Positions 1 through 7,753 of a stretch of 64,000 bases of DNA are shown here, piece after piece (the first letter of the stretch is position 1; every line of letters begins with the position of its first letter). The notes beneath the pieces are model-generated. The model searched no databases. It saw only the letters and a program-made list of their open reading frames with translations, and was not told the origin of the DNA. Location: positions 310,001-374,000 of the forward strand of contig NZ_JAFBBJ010000001.1 in the NCBI RefSeq assembly GCF_016907085.1. The letters run 5' to 3'. Position numbers and translations under genes: made by a program. The DNA comes from Clavibacter michiganensis (lineage in GTDB: Bacteria; Actinomycetota; Actinomycetes; Actinomycetales; Microbacteriaceae).

Positions 1-1023
1 GTCACCATCGACGTGGCGGGAGCGCAGGCCGGCGGCACGGGCTCCGGGGTCGTGCTCTCCAGTGACGGCTACGTCCTGACCAACACGCACGTCGTGACGC
101 TCGACGGCCAGACGGGAGACGCCACCATCCAGGTCAAGACGGCGGACGGCGCCCTGTACTCGGCGAAGCTCATCGGCACGGATCCGGTGGTCGACCTCGC
201 CGTCATCAAGCTCGACGACGCGAGCGGCCTCACGCCCATCGACTTCGCCGACTCATCCAAGCTCAACGTCGGAGACACGGCCATCGCCATCGGCGCTCCA
301 CTCGGTCTCTCCGGCACCGTCACGGATGGCATCGTCAGCGCGCTCGACCGGAGCATCCAGGTCGCGTCCTCGGCAGCCCCGACGACCCCGGGCGACGGCA
401 GCCAGAGCGACGAGACGCCGTTCAACTTCTGGCCGTTCGGCAACGAGGGCCAGGGCGGATCCGGCGGGCAGGGCGGAGGCCAGGGCGGATCCGGTGCCCA
501 GGGCCAGGCGGCAGCGACGATCAACCTCGCGGTCATCCAGACCGACGCGGCCATCAACCCCGGCAACTCGGGCGGCGCGCTCCTCGACGGCGACGGCAAG
601 CTCATCGGCGTCAACGTCGCCATCGCGAACGCGGGCGGCACCAGCTCCACGGCGGGCAGCATCGGCGTCGGCTTCGCCATCCCGTCGAACCTGGCGAAGC
701 GCGTGGGCCAGGAGATCATCCAGAACGGCAAGGCCTCGCACGGACTCCTCGGCGCGAGCGTCCGCGACGTCGCTAGCGGCGACTCCTCGACCCCGGTCGG
801 CGGCGCGTTCATCGCGGAGGTCCAGAGCGGCGGCGCCGCGGCCGCGGCGGGCCTGAAGCAGGGCGACATCGTCACCGCGTTCGGCAGCATCCCGATCAGC
901 AAGGCGAGCGACCTCACGGCGCAGGTGCGGGCCCTCGCGGGCGGCAGCGACGTCGAGCTCACCGTCATCCGCGGCGGGCAGAAGCAGCAGGTCGACGTCA
1001 AGCTCGGCACCCTGCAGCAGTAG
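1..1023 (+). CDS. HtrA/DegP-like S1C serine protease with PDZ domain (5' truncated)
   Basis: The frame is open from base 1, so the N-terminus lies outside the window; any signal or membrane anchor is not visible. The visible 340 residues hold a trypsin-like protease with the triad His30 (TNTHVV), Asp65 (VDLAVIKLD) and Ser190 (GNSGGALLD), followed by one PDZ domain from about residue 246 to the end (GLKQGDIVTAFG). In this family such proteins degrade or refold damaged envelope proteins outside the membrane. Odd feature: between Asp and Ser there is a glycine/glutamine-rich insertion (about residues 147-169) built from QGG-type repeats, probably a flexible loop. A strong hairpin terminator follows 14 nt after the stop. 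The next gene has its own promoter candidate, so this gene probably ends its transcript. Confidence 0.93.
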   Translation, partial: VTIDVAGAQAGGTGSGVVLSSDGYVLTNTHVVTLDGQTGDATIQVKTADGALYSAKLIGTDPVVDLAVIKLDDASGLTPIDFADSSKLNVGDTAIAIGAPLGLSGTVTDGIVSALDRSIQVASSAAPTTPGDGSQSDETPFNFWPFGNEGQGGSGGQGGGQGGSGAQGQAAATINLAVIQTDAAINPGNSGGALLDGDGKLIGVNVAIANAGGTSSTAGSIGVGFAIPSNLAKRVGQEIIQNGKASHGLLGASVRDVASGDSSTPVGGAFIAEVQSGGAAAAAGLKQGDIVTAFGSIPISKASDLTAQVRALAGGSDVELTVIRGGQKQQVDVKLGTLQQ

Positions 1024-1036
1024 TCCGGAGCGTCAC

Positions 1037-1070
1037 GAGGGGCGGATCGGCGGATGCCGGTCCGCCCTTC
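1037..1070 (+). terminator. Hairpin terminator after the HtrA-like gene
   Basis: A 15-bp stem (1037-1051 with 1056-1070, two G-T pairs) closes a GGAT loop and ends in CCCTTC. It lies just after the protease stop codon and before the promoter candidate of the next gene. Confidence 0.7.
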
Positions 1071-1108
1071 GTCGTCCGCGACCGGCGGGCGGCTGACGGG
1101 GAGGCTGG

Positions 1109-1114
1109 TAAACT
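1109..1114 (+). promoter_or_regulatory. Candidate -10 box (TAAACT) for the glycopolymer operon
   Basis: TAAACT stands out in this G+C-rich gap, 59 nt before the ATG at 1174. No convincing -35 is seen. Confidence 0.3.
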
Positions 1115-1173
1115 CCTGCGAGGCTCGGCCCCCGACAGGCCCCGGCCGCACCTCCCCCAAGAGATCGGCTCAG

Positions 1174-2247
1174 ATGGCGCACCACCCGCGACGCGACCCC
1201 GTCGCCGGCAGCCCCGGCGAACTGCCCGCCGTCTCGTACGTCATGCCGATCCTCAATGAGGCGGCCCACGTCCGCGCCGCCGTCGACAGCATGATGCAGC
1301 AGGACTACGCCGGCGACTTCGAGGTCGTCCTGGCGCTCGGCCCCAGCACCGACGGCACGACCGAGGTCGTCCGCGAGATGGCCCGAGCCGATCCGCGCAT
1401 CACGAGCGTCGACAACCCCACGGGATCCACGCCCGGCGGTCTCAACGCCGCCATTCGCGCCACGCGCCACCCCGTCGTGATCCGCGTCGACGCGCACTCG
1501 CTCCTGCCGCGCGACTACACGCGCATCGCCGTGGAGACCCTGCAGGCCACCGGCGCGGACAACGTCGGCGGGCTCATGTCGGCCGAGGGGCGCACGCCGT
1601 TCGAGAAGGCCGTCGCCCGCGCATACGGTGCCCGGGTCGGGCTCGGCGGAACCGCGCACCACGTCGGCGGCAAGGAGGGACCGGCGGAGACCGCGTACCT
1701 GGGCGCGTTCCGGCGCGAGCGGCTCGTCGAGGTCGGGCTCTTCGACGAGGGCGTGCGGCGCGGCCAGGACTGGGAGCTCAACAGGCGGCTGCGGCAGAGC
1801 GGCGGCCTCGTGTGGTTCACGCCGCGGATGAAGGTCACCTACCGTCCCCGCTCCACGTTCCGGTCGCTGATCCGCCAGTTCTTCGCCACCGGCCTCTGGC
1901 GCGGCGAGCTCGCGCGGCGCTACACGCGACAGAACTCCGTGCGGTACTTCGTGCCGCCGGTCGCCGTCGCCGGCGTGGCCGCGGGTCTCCTCCTCGGGAC
2001 CGCGGGCCTCGTGGGCGCCGCGTTCGGGATGCCGGGACTGCGCCGCCTCGTGGGCGCGTTCGTCGTGCCCGGCGTCTACGCCGGCTTCGTGCTCGTGAGC
2101 ACCGTGTCGGTGGCCTCCCGGGACGGCGCGGCGACGATGCTGCGGTTCGCAGCGGTCCTGCCGTCCATCCACTTCAGCTGGGGCACCGGGTTCGTCCTCG
2201 GCTTCCTCGAGCTCACCGACGACCTCGACGGGCACACGGGCCGATGA
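1174..2247 (+). CDS. Family 2 glycosyltransferase, ExoA-like, membrane-anchored
   Basis: This 357-residue protein starts with a GT-A nucleotide-sugar domain (SYVMPILNEAAHVRAAVDSM, then VDAHS as the metal-binding acidic motif, and GQDWELNRRL as the acceptor/catalytic-base region). It ends in hydrophobic segments (about residues 265-345) that should hold it at the cytoplasmic face of the membrane. The pattern resembles ExoA-type transferases of exopolysaccharide assembly. I chose the ATG at 1174 because homologous sequence begins soon after it and the upstream frame reads through the terminator. Its last bases overlap the next gene as ATGA, so the two are probably translated together. The sugar donor and acceptor cannot be read from sequence. 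Confidence 0.85.
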   Translation: MAHHPRRDPVAGSPGELPAVSYVMPILNEAAHVRAAVDSMMQQDYAGDFEVVLALGPSTDGTTEVVREMARADPRITSVDNPTGSTPGGLNAAIRATRHPVVIRVDAHSLLPRDYTRIAVETLQATGADNVGGLMSAEGRTPFEKAVARAYGARVGLGGTAHHVGGKEGPAETAYLGAFRRERLVEVGLFDEGVRRGQDWELNRRLRQSGGLVWFTPRMKVTYRPRSTFRSLIRQFFATGLWRGELARRYTRQNSVRYFVPPVAVAGVAAGLLLGTAGLVGAAFGMPGLRRLVGAFVVPGVYAGFVLVSTVSVASRDGAATMLRFAAVLPSIHFSWGTGFVLGFLELTDDLDGHTGR

Positions 2248-3065
2248 GCGCCGCCCCTGGCACCGGCGACCGCGGCCTGCCCTCGTCCATCGCGGAGCTG
2301 CGGCGGGTCACGCAGCCGCCCGAGGTCCGGCTGCGCGCGAACGCCGAGCACTGGACGGCTCACCTCTACCTCCGCGACCTCTCGCCGTACCTCACGTGGC
2401 TGCTGCTGCGGACGCGGATCAGCGCGAACGGCGTCACCGTCGTCATGATCCTCACGGGCTGGGCCGCCGCCGCTGCGCTGCTCATCCCCGGCATCGCGGG
2501 AGCGGCTCTCGCGCTGGTCCTCGGCCAGCTGCAGATGCTCGTGGACTGCTGCGACGGCGAGGTGGCGCGCTGGCGCCGCACCTCGTCGCCGGTCGGGCAC
2601 TTCCTCGACGCCGTGGGGCACTACTCCACCGAGACGCTGATCGCCCTCGCTCTCGGGATCCGTGCCGCCGCCTACCCGTTCGAGGCGCCGAGCGACCTGC
2701 CGTGGACGACCCTCGCGTTCGCCCTGGCGCTCGTCATCGTGCTCAACAAGTCGCTGAACGACATGGTGCGCGTGGCCCGCGCCTCGGCCGACCTGCCCAA
2801 GGCGCCCGTCGGCGCGGGCACGGTCGCGTCGCAGCACTCCCTGATCGCCACGGCCCGCCGCGTCGTGCGGTTCCTGCCCTTCCACCGCATGTTCCACTCG
2901 GTCGAGCTGACCATCGTGACCTTCGTCGTCGCGCTCGTGGGCCTCGTCGCGGGTCAGCCGGAGACCGACCGCGTCTTCCTCGTCGTGCTGGTGCCGCTCG
3001 CGGTGCTGGCGCTCGTCGGGCACTTCGTGATGATCGTCACCTCGCGTCGGCTGACCTCCGCGTGA
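2244..3065 (+). CDS. CDP-alcohol phosphatidyltransferase family membrane protein
   Basis: This 273-residue, multi-pass protein carries the family signature at residues 101-126 (DCCDGEVAR then G118 and D122). Enzymes of this family displace CMP from a CDP-alcohol with a second alcohol and act inside the membrane. The canonical signature has four aspartates (DxxDGxxAR...GxxxDxxxD). Here the first three are present (D101, D104, D122) but the fourth position, 126, is histidine. The start ATG overlaps the stop of the glycosyltransferase (ATGA), and the following glycosyltransferase overlaps in turn (GTGA), so the three form one operon. In this setting it may make a polyol-phosphate or lipid carrier for a surface polymer rather than an ordinary phospholipid; that is inference. 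Confidence 0.85.
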   Translation: MSAAPGTGDRGLPSSIAELRRVTQPPEVRLRANAEHWTAHLYLRDLSPYLTWLLLRTRISANGVTVVMILTGWAAAAALLIPGIAGAALALVLGQLQMLVDCCDGEVARWRRTSSPVGHFLDAVGHYSTETLIALALGIRAAAYPFEAPSDLPWTTLAFALALVIVLNKSLNDMVRVARASADLPKAPVGAGTVASQHSLIATARRVVRFLPFHRMFHSVELTIVTFVVALVGLVAGQPETDRVFLVVLVPLAVLALVGHFVMIVTSRRLTSA

Positions 3066-3937
3066 GGGGGAGCCTGCCGCGCGTGGGCGTGGTCATCCTG
3101 AGCCAGGGCCGTCGGCCGGAGGGGCTGGCGGCGTCGCTCGCGTCGGTGCTGCGTCAGGAGGGCGTCGCGCTCGACGTCGTCGTGGTCGGCAACGGCTGGG
3201 ACCCCTATGGCCTCCCCGACGGCGTGCGCGGCCTGCACCTGCCCGAGAACCTCGGCATCCCGGCGGGCCGCAACGCGGGCGTCCCGCTCGTCACCGGCGA
3301 GACGCTGTTCTTCCTCGACGACGACGAGACCGTGCCAGGCGCGACCTTCCTCGTGGACTGCCTCGCGCTGATGCGAGGTGCGGGCGACATCGCGCTCGTC
3401 CAGCCGCGGATCGTCGACCCGACCGGCGCGGCCGCGCCACGCCGCTGGATCCCGCGCATCCGCAAGGGCGACCCCGCCCGCTCGAGCTCGGTCATGTCCG
3501 TGCTGGAGGGCGCCGTCGTGGTCCGCCGCGACGCCTTCGAGGCCGCCGGCGGCTGGGCGGGGGAGTTCTTCTACGCCCACGAGGGGATCGAGCTGGCCTG
3601 GCGCGTCTGGGACCAGGGGCTGCGCGCCTGGTACGCGGGCGACCTCATCGCGCACCACCCCGCCGTCGCCCCCACCCGGCACGCCGAGTACCACCGACTC
3701 ACCGCGCGCAACCGGGTCTGGCTCGCGCGGCGGAACCTGCCGCTGCCGCTCGTCCCGGTGTACGTCGGGTCGTGGACCGCGGTGCAGCTGATCCGCAGCG
3801 CGCGGAACCGGGATGGCCTCGGCACCTGGCTGCGCGGCTGGCGCGAGGGCTGGACGACGTCGCCCGGGCCGCGTCGCCCGATGTCGTGGAGCACCGTCGT
3901 CCGCATGGCGCGCGCCGGCAGGCCGCCCGTCATCTGA
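3062..3937 (+). CDS. Family 2 glycosyltransferase
   Basis: This protein of about 291 residues has a single GT-A fold: VGVVILSQG at the start, NLGIPAGRNAG in the nucleotide-binding part, and LFFLDDDE as the metal-binding DDD motif. Near the C-terminus is a WRVWDQG segment. It is shorter than the first glycosyltransferase and lacks its cluster of C-terminal membrane segments. The GTG at 3062 overlaps the stop of the CDP-alcohol transferase by 4 nt, which supports that start; a second GTG at 3083 is an alternative. It probably adds a sugar to the same glycopolymer. Specificity is unknown. Confidence 0.82.
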   Translation: MRGSLPRVGVVILSQGRRPEGLAASLASVLRQEGVALDVVVVGNGWDPYGLPDGVRGLHLPENLGIPAGRNAGVPLVTGETLFFLDDDETVPGATFLVDCLALMRGAGDIALVQPRIVDPTGAAAPRRWIPRIRKGDPARSSSVMSVLEGAVVVRRDAFEAAGGWAGEFFYAHEGIELAWRVWDQGLRAWYAGDLIAHHPAVAPTRHAEYHRLTARNRVWLARRNLPLPLVPVYVGSWTAVQLIRSARNRDGLGTWLRGWREGWTTSPGPRRPMSWSTVVRMARAGRPPVI

Positions 3938-4022
3938 TCGTGATCCCGCGGCGCTCGGTCACGATCGCACACCGTTCCACGCCCCCGGCCGGGGCTCGTC
4001 CGGAGGCACCCGGAGCGCTGGC

Positions 4023-4028
4023 TACGGT
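4023..4028 (+). promoter_or_regulatory. Leaderless-type -10 box (TACGGT)
   Basis: TACGGT ends exactly 6 nt before the ATG at 4035, the spacing seen at many genes in this window. It gives the glycerophosphotransferase its own promoter inside the glycopolymer locus. Confidence 0.6.
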
Positions 4029-4034
4029 GGATGC

Positions 4035-5321
4035 ATGGGTCTCCTGAACGACGCTCGCCTCGCCGTGCGCGCTGTCCGCTCGCTGGTCCAGCAGCGCCGC
4101 GCGCGCGGGACCCTGCAGCGCAAGCTCGCGCTCCGCGCCCCCTCGCCGCGGGGCGAGTACCGCGTCGCCGTGTACTTCGCCGACTCGGCCGTGAACATGT
4201 ATCAGATCCGGCAGTGGTACCGGCCGCTCGTGGAGCTGGCGCGCACGCACCCGGTCGTCATCCTGAGCCGCCACCCGAGCGGGGCGAACGCGCTCCTCGA
4301 CGAGAGCCCGCTCCCGGTGGAGTACGTGCGTCGGGTCGCCGACCTCGAGCGGGTCATCGCGGAGCAGGACATCCGCATCGTCCTCTACGTCAACCAGAAC
4401 ACCCGGAACTTCCAGATGATGCGGTACGGGCGCCGCTGGCACGTCTTCGTCAACCACGGCGAGTCGGACAAGATGTACATGACCACCAACCAGTTCAAGG
4501 CATACGACTACAGCCTCATCGCCGGCGACGCGGCTCGCGCCCGCCTCGGCAAGGTGCTCTGGGACTACGACCTCGACCGTCGCGCGATCCCCATCGGCCG
4601 TCCGCAGGCCGATCACTACTCCGGCGAGCTGCCCTACGCGCCCGACGACCGCACCGTCGTCCTCTACGCGCCCACCTGGGAGGGCGACCGCGCCGCCGCC
4701 GCATACGGATCCATCGCGTCGCACGGGGTGCCGCTGGTCCGCGACCTCATCGCGACCGGGCGGCACCGCGTCGTCTACCGCCCGCACCCCCGGTCGGGCG
4801 TCGTCGATCCCGAGTACGCGCGCGCGAACCGCGAGATCGCCACCATGCTCGAGCGAGCCAACGCGCAGGATCCGTCGGCGCAGCACGTCGTCGACCGCTC
4901 GCGCGAGCTGGCCTGGCAGCTGTCCGCCGCGGACCTCGCCATCGTCGACATCTCCGCGATGGTCTACGACCGCCTCGCCGCGGGCCGGCCGCTCCTGGTG
5001 ACGCGGCCCGTGCGGCCTGAGGCGCAGATCGACACCGACGGCTACCTGTCCGACTGCGAGTGGCTGACCGTCGACGACGCGCGCGACATCGTCACCCGCC
5101 TGGACGCGCTGCAGCACGACGCCGCCGCGGATCGCCGGCTCGCGGCGTGGGTCCGTCACTACTTCGGCGACACGGCTCCCGGCGCGGCGACCGCGCGCTT
5201 CCACGCGGCCGTCGAGCACCTGATGGGGGAGTGGGACCGCCACGCGGCGCTGCACGCCCGGGACGACGCCGCCGATCCGGTGTCCGACGACCAGGTCGAC
5301 GACGAGGACGAGGAGGCCTGA
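4035..5321 (+). CDS. CDP-glycerol:poly(glycerophosphate) glycerophosphotransferase family protein
   Basis: This 428-residue protein matches the TagB/TagF-type glycerophosphotransferase family: a GT-B-like domain with NHGESDKMYM in the middle, YAPTWEGDR before the active-site region, and RPHPRSG plus DISAMVYDRLAAGRPLL in the nucleotide-binding half. Members transfer glycerol phosphate (or another polyol phosphate) from its CDP-activated form onto a growing wall or capsule polymer at the inner membrane face. The ATG at 4035 is chosen because a TACGGT box sits 6 nt before it; an ATG at 4031 is in another frame. The acidic tail (DDEDEEA) is unusual but simple. Together with the CDP-alcohol transferase and the TagGH-like exporter it suggests a teichoic-acid-like polymer. 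Confidence 0.85.
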   Translation: MGLLNDARLAVRAVRSLVQQRRARGTLQRKLALRAPSPRGEYRVAVYFADSAVNMYQIRQWYRPLVELARTHPVVILSRHPSGANALLDESPLPVEYVRRVADLERVIAEQDIRIVLYVNQNTRNFQMMRYGRRWHVFVNHGESDKMYMTTNQFKAYDYSLIAGDAARARLGKVLWDYDLDRRAIPIGRPQADHYSGELPYAPDDRTVVLYAPTWEGDRAAAAYGSIASHGVPLVRDLIATGRHRVVYRPHPRSGVVDPEYARANREIATMLERANAQDPSAQHVVDRSRELAWQLSAADLAIVDISAMVYDRLAAGRPLLVTRPVRPEAQIDTDGYLSDCEWLTVDDARDIVTRLDALQHDAAADRRLAAWVRHYFGDTAPGAATARFHAAVEHLMGEWDRHAALHARDDAADPVSDDQVDDEDEEA

Positions 5322-5361
5322 GCCGCGCACCGCGGGGATGCGACCGCCGTCCGGAGGGCGA

Positions 5362-6111
5362 TCAGCCCTTCGCGGCCTTCTTCTCGGCGACGCGGATCAC
5401 GCGCGGCTTCCGCTCCGGCACCGCCAGCTCGTCAGGGAAGCCGGCGGGCGCGGGCCCGAACGCCTGGCGGGAGCTCGCGACGATCTTGCCGCCCAGCATC
5501 CGGTTGCCGGCGCCGCCGATGACGGCGCCGATGCCGAACGGGACGGCCCGGCCGATGGCGCTCGCGCTCTGGTTCACCACGAAGCGCTTGATGAAGGCGC
5601 GCTTGATCCGGTCGGCGATGGGGCCGATGGCGAACGAGGGGAGGCCCGAGGTGATGGCGCGACCCCAGTTGGCGTTCCTGTCGACGGGCTGGCCGGAGAA
5701 CTGGCCCGTGAACTGCTGGATGACCTGGGCGCCCGGAGCGCCGAGCATCATCGTCATCACGAGGGCTCGGGCGCGAGCCGGATCCTCGACGGTGATGCCG
5801 TGCACCTCGGTGATGGACTGCGCGAACAGGGCGCTCGCCTCGAGGAAGCCGGCCGTCTCCACGCCCGTGAGCGCGAGGGAGACGCCGGTGCCGACGCCGG
5901 GGATGACCGCGCTGGCGCCCACGGCGGCCCCACCTGCGGTGACCGCCGCCAGGAAGCGCTTCTCGAGGATCGCGATGATGCGGTCGGGGGAGGCCTCCGG
6001 GTGTCGGGCCCGGATCGACCGGATGTGGGCGAGCACGACGGGGCGCTGCACGGACAGGAGACGATCGATGCCGGTGGCCACGGTCGGGTCGAGCTCGGAG
6101 GCGTCCTTCAT
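5362..6111 (-). CDS. Conserved hypothetical protein, weakly EcsC-like
   Basis: The 249-residue product is rich in glycine and alanine, with two hydrophobic stretches (about residues 58-85, AGGAAVGASAVIPGVGTG, and about 190-212, GRAVPFGIGAVIGGAGNR). The glycine pattern and the GxGN motif recall EcsC-family proteins, but I would not rely on that. The tail is basic (EKKAAKG). The start is well supported: a TAGGCT box lies 6 nt before the ATG on the minus strand. It lies tail to tail with the glycerophosphotransferase and separates it from the exporter genes. No function is assigned. Confidence 0.75.
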   Translation of the reverse strand: MKDASELDPTVATGIDRLLSVQRPVVLAHIRSIRARHPEASPDRIIAILEKRFLAAVTAGGAAVGASAVIPGVGTGVSLALTGVETAGFLEASALFAQSITEVHGITVEDPARARALVMTMMLGAPGAQVIQQFTGQFSGQPVDRNANWGRAITSGLPSFAIGPIADRIKRAFIKRFVVNQSASAIGRAVPFGIGAVIGGAGNRMLGGKIVASSRQAFGPAPAGFPDELAVPERKPRVIRVAEKKAAKG

Positions 6112-6117
6112 GCTCCG

Positions 6118-6123
6118 AGCCTA
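6118..6123 (-). promoter_or_regulatory. Leaderless-type -10 box (TAGGCT)
   Basis: On the minus strand TAGGCT ends 6 nt before the ATG at 6111, so the transcript probably starts at or next to the start codon. Confidence 0.6.
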
Positions 6124-6264
6124 CGCGCGGCGACCGGGCCGTTCGTCCCTTCGTCGTCCAGGGGATCACGGCGCGCCACGACCCCTATCCGCTGGAGACC
6201 GGGCACATGCGCATGGGGCGCTGCCGCTCTGGTCATTCCTCCATGTGGCGGATAAGCATGAGAC

Positions 6265-6588
6265 ATGGTCACCACGGTCTCCGATGCCGCCGCCGAGTTC
6301 GGCTCCCGCGTGCGCGAGCAGCGGCAGCGCATCGGCATCAGCCAGGAGACGCTCGCCGAGCTCTCCGGCATCCACTGGACCGCCCTCGGCAAGATCGAGC
6401 GCGGCCAGCGGAACCCGAGCCTGCGCAACATCATCAAGATCGCGAGCGGCCTCGATGTGGACGCGGGGCTCCTGGTGACGGGCCTCACGGCCGACATGCT
6501 CCCGCAGGACGACGGGGACTCGCCCGCCGATCTGATCCGACTGGAGCGCGAGCGGGACCGAAGCGGCACCACGCCCGTCAGAAGCTGA
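6265..6588 (+). CDS. XRE-family helix-turn-helix transcriptional regulator
   Basis: This 107-residue protein is almost entirely one HTH domain of the Xre/Cro type (about residues 10-68: VREQRQRIGISQETLAELSG, then IERGQRNPSL as the recognition part). There is no sensor domain; the remaining 35 residues are polar. Such small regulators usually act as repressors of neighbouring genes. It is transcribed towards, and overlaps by 11 nt, the small hypothetical gene on the minus strand. The sequence just before the start (GATAAGCAT) is A+T-rich for this genome but does not fit the TANNNT pattern well. Its target is unknown. Confidence 0.88.
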   Translation: MVTTVSDAAAEFGSRVREQRQRIGISQETLAELSGIHWTALGKIERGQRNPSLRNIIKIASGLDVDAGLLVTGLTADMLPQDDGDSPADLIRLERERDRSGTTPVRS

Positions 6589-6889
6589 CCCGCCACAGGT
6601 ACTCGCCTCCGTCCGGCCGGAACCAGCGCACCACGAGGATCGTGTCGAGCGCCAGGTCGTCCCCGCGGATGGTCGTGGACAGGCGCTCGCCGGGCCGCAC
6701 CGTGACGGGAGCGCGCGACAGCATGGTGCCCGATCCGAGCAGGTGCAGCGAGATGGCGTGCAGCACCTCGTCGCCGACGTTGACCAGCGCGAATCGCGGC
6801 CGCTCGAGCGTGCGGTCGAAGTGCCAGGGCACGCGGTACGCGGGCTCGGGGTCGGGATGGATGGGCAGGGGCGGGACCGGTCGCAGCAT
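6578..6889 (-). CDS. Hypothetical protein, 103 residues
   Basis: The product has no domain I recognise. It has alternating hydrophobic residues consistent with a small beta-rich fold (FALVNVGDEVLHAISLHLLG; then DTILVVRWFRPDGGEYLWRV) and no signal or membrane segment. The start is supported by a TACCGT box 6 nt before the ATG. Its 3' end overlaps the XRE regulator gene by 11 nt in convergent orientation, which allows antisense interference between the two. It precedes the exporter genes on the same strand with an 84-nt gap. Function unknown. Confidence 0.7.
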   Translation of the reverse strand: MLRPVPPLPIHPDPEPAYRVPWHFDRTLERPRFALVNVGDEVLHAISLHLLGSGTMLSRAPVTVRPGERLSTTIRGDDLALDTILVVRWFRPDGGEYLWRVSF

Positions 6890-6895
6890 GCGTGC

Positions 6896-6901
6896 ACGGT
6901 A
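6896..6901 (-). promoter_or_regulatory. Leaderless-type -10 box (TACCGT)
   Basis: TACCGT on the minus strand ends 6 nt before the ATG at 6889. Confidence 0.55.
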
Positions 6902-6973
6902 GGTGCGGCGTGCGACCTGCGGGGTCGTGGGCCTGTGGAAGCGCAGGGTTGGGGAGGAGGGGAGCGCGTCGGC

Positions 6974-7753
6974 CTAGGCGCCGGTCGGAGCCGGCGGGTT
7001 GTGGTCGGCGTTGTAGGCGTCCATGACCTGGTCGATGGGGCCGTCGAGGACGAGCGCGCCCTTGTCGAGGTACAGGCCGCGCGTGCAGAAGCGGCGCAGG
7101 TCGCGCTCGTTGTGCGACACGAAGAAGAGCGTGCGCCCCTCCGCGAGCATCTCCTCGATCCGGCGGTAGCACTTCTCCCGGAACGCCCGGTCGCCCACGG
7201 CGAGGACCTCGTCCACGAGGAGCACGGGCTCGTCGAGCCGCGAGATCACGGCGAACGCGATGCGCACCTTCATGCCGCTCGAGAGGTGCTTGTAGGGGGT
7301 GTCGACGAAGTCGGGGATCTCCGCGAACGCGATGATCTCGTCGAAGCGCGCGTCGATCTCGGCCTTGGACATGCCGTGGAGACCGGCCGTGAGGTAGATG
7401 TTGTCCCGCACCGTGAGGTCGTTGACGAACCCGCCCGTGATCTCGATGAGCGGGGCGACGCCCGCGTGGACGCCGATCGACCCCTCGTCGGCGATGAGGA
7501 CCTCGGCGACGAGCTTGAGGAGCGTCGACTTGCCCTGTCCGTTGCGGCCGACCACGCCGATCGCCTCGCCCTGGTGCACTTCGAAGGAGACGTGGCGCAG
7601 CGCCCAGAACTCGCCGGGACGCGCCCGCCGCGTCGATCCGCCGAAGAGGTCCTTGAAGCTCCGCCTGGCCTTGCGGTTGCGGCGGAAGCGGATGCCGGCG
7701 TCCTCGACCGCGAGGACCGTGGGTGCGTCCGGCTCCGAGTGCGGTGCGCCCAT
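6974..7753 (-). CDS. ABC transporter ATP-binding protein, TagH/Wzt-like polysaccharide exporter
   Basis: This 259-residue ATPase has Walker A GRNGQGKST, signature HLSSGMKVR (SSGM in place of SGGQ, typical of the polysaccharide/teichoic-acid exporter branch) and Walker B PVLLVDEVLAVGD. There is no long C-terminal sugar-binding domain of the Wzt type; it ends shortly after the core. It pairs with the permease encoded just upstream (minus strand), overlapping it by one base (TGATG), so they are co-translated. The pair should flip a lipid-linked glycopolymer across the membrane. With the CDP-polyol enzymes nearby, a TagGH-like role for a wall polymer is the best reading. Confidence 0.92.
   Translation of the reverse strand: MGAPHSEPDAPTVLAVEDAGIRFRRNRKARRSFKDLFGGSTRRARPGEFWALRHVSFEVHQGEAIGVVGRNGQGKSTLLKLVAEVLIADEGSIGVHAGVAPLIEITGGFVNDLTVRDNIYLTAGLHGMSKAEIDARFDEIIAFAEIPDFVDTPYKHLSSGMKVRIAFAVISRLDEPVLLVDEVLAVGDRAFREKCYRRIEEMLAEGRTLFFVSHNERDLRRFCTRGLYLDKGALVLDGPIDQVMDAYNADHNPPAPTGA

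Noticed and set aside
69-1160. Long minus-strand frame opposite the HtrA-like gene
   Set aside because: It is a shadow of the protease gene; the plus frame has the full catalytic triad and PDZ motifs, the minus frame has none.
5338-6255. Plus-strand 305-residue frame
   Set aside because: It is opposite the minus-strand hypothetical gene, which has a TAGGCT box 6 nt before its start and a sensible hydrophobic pattern.
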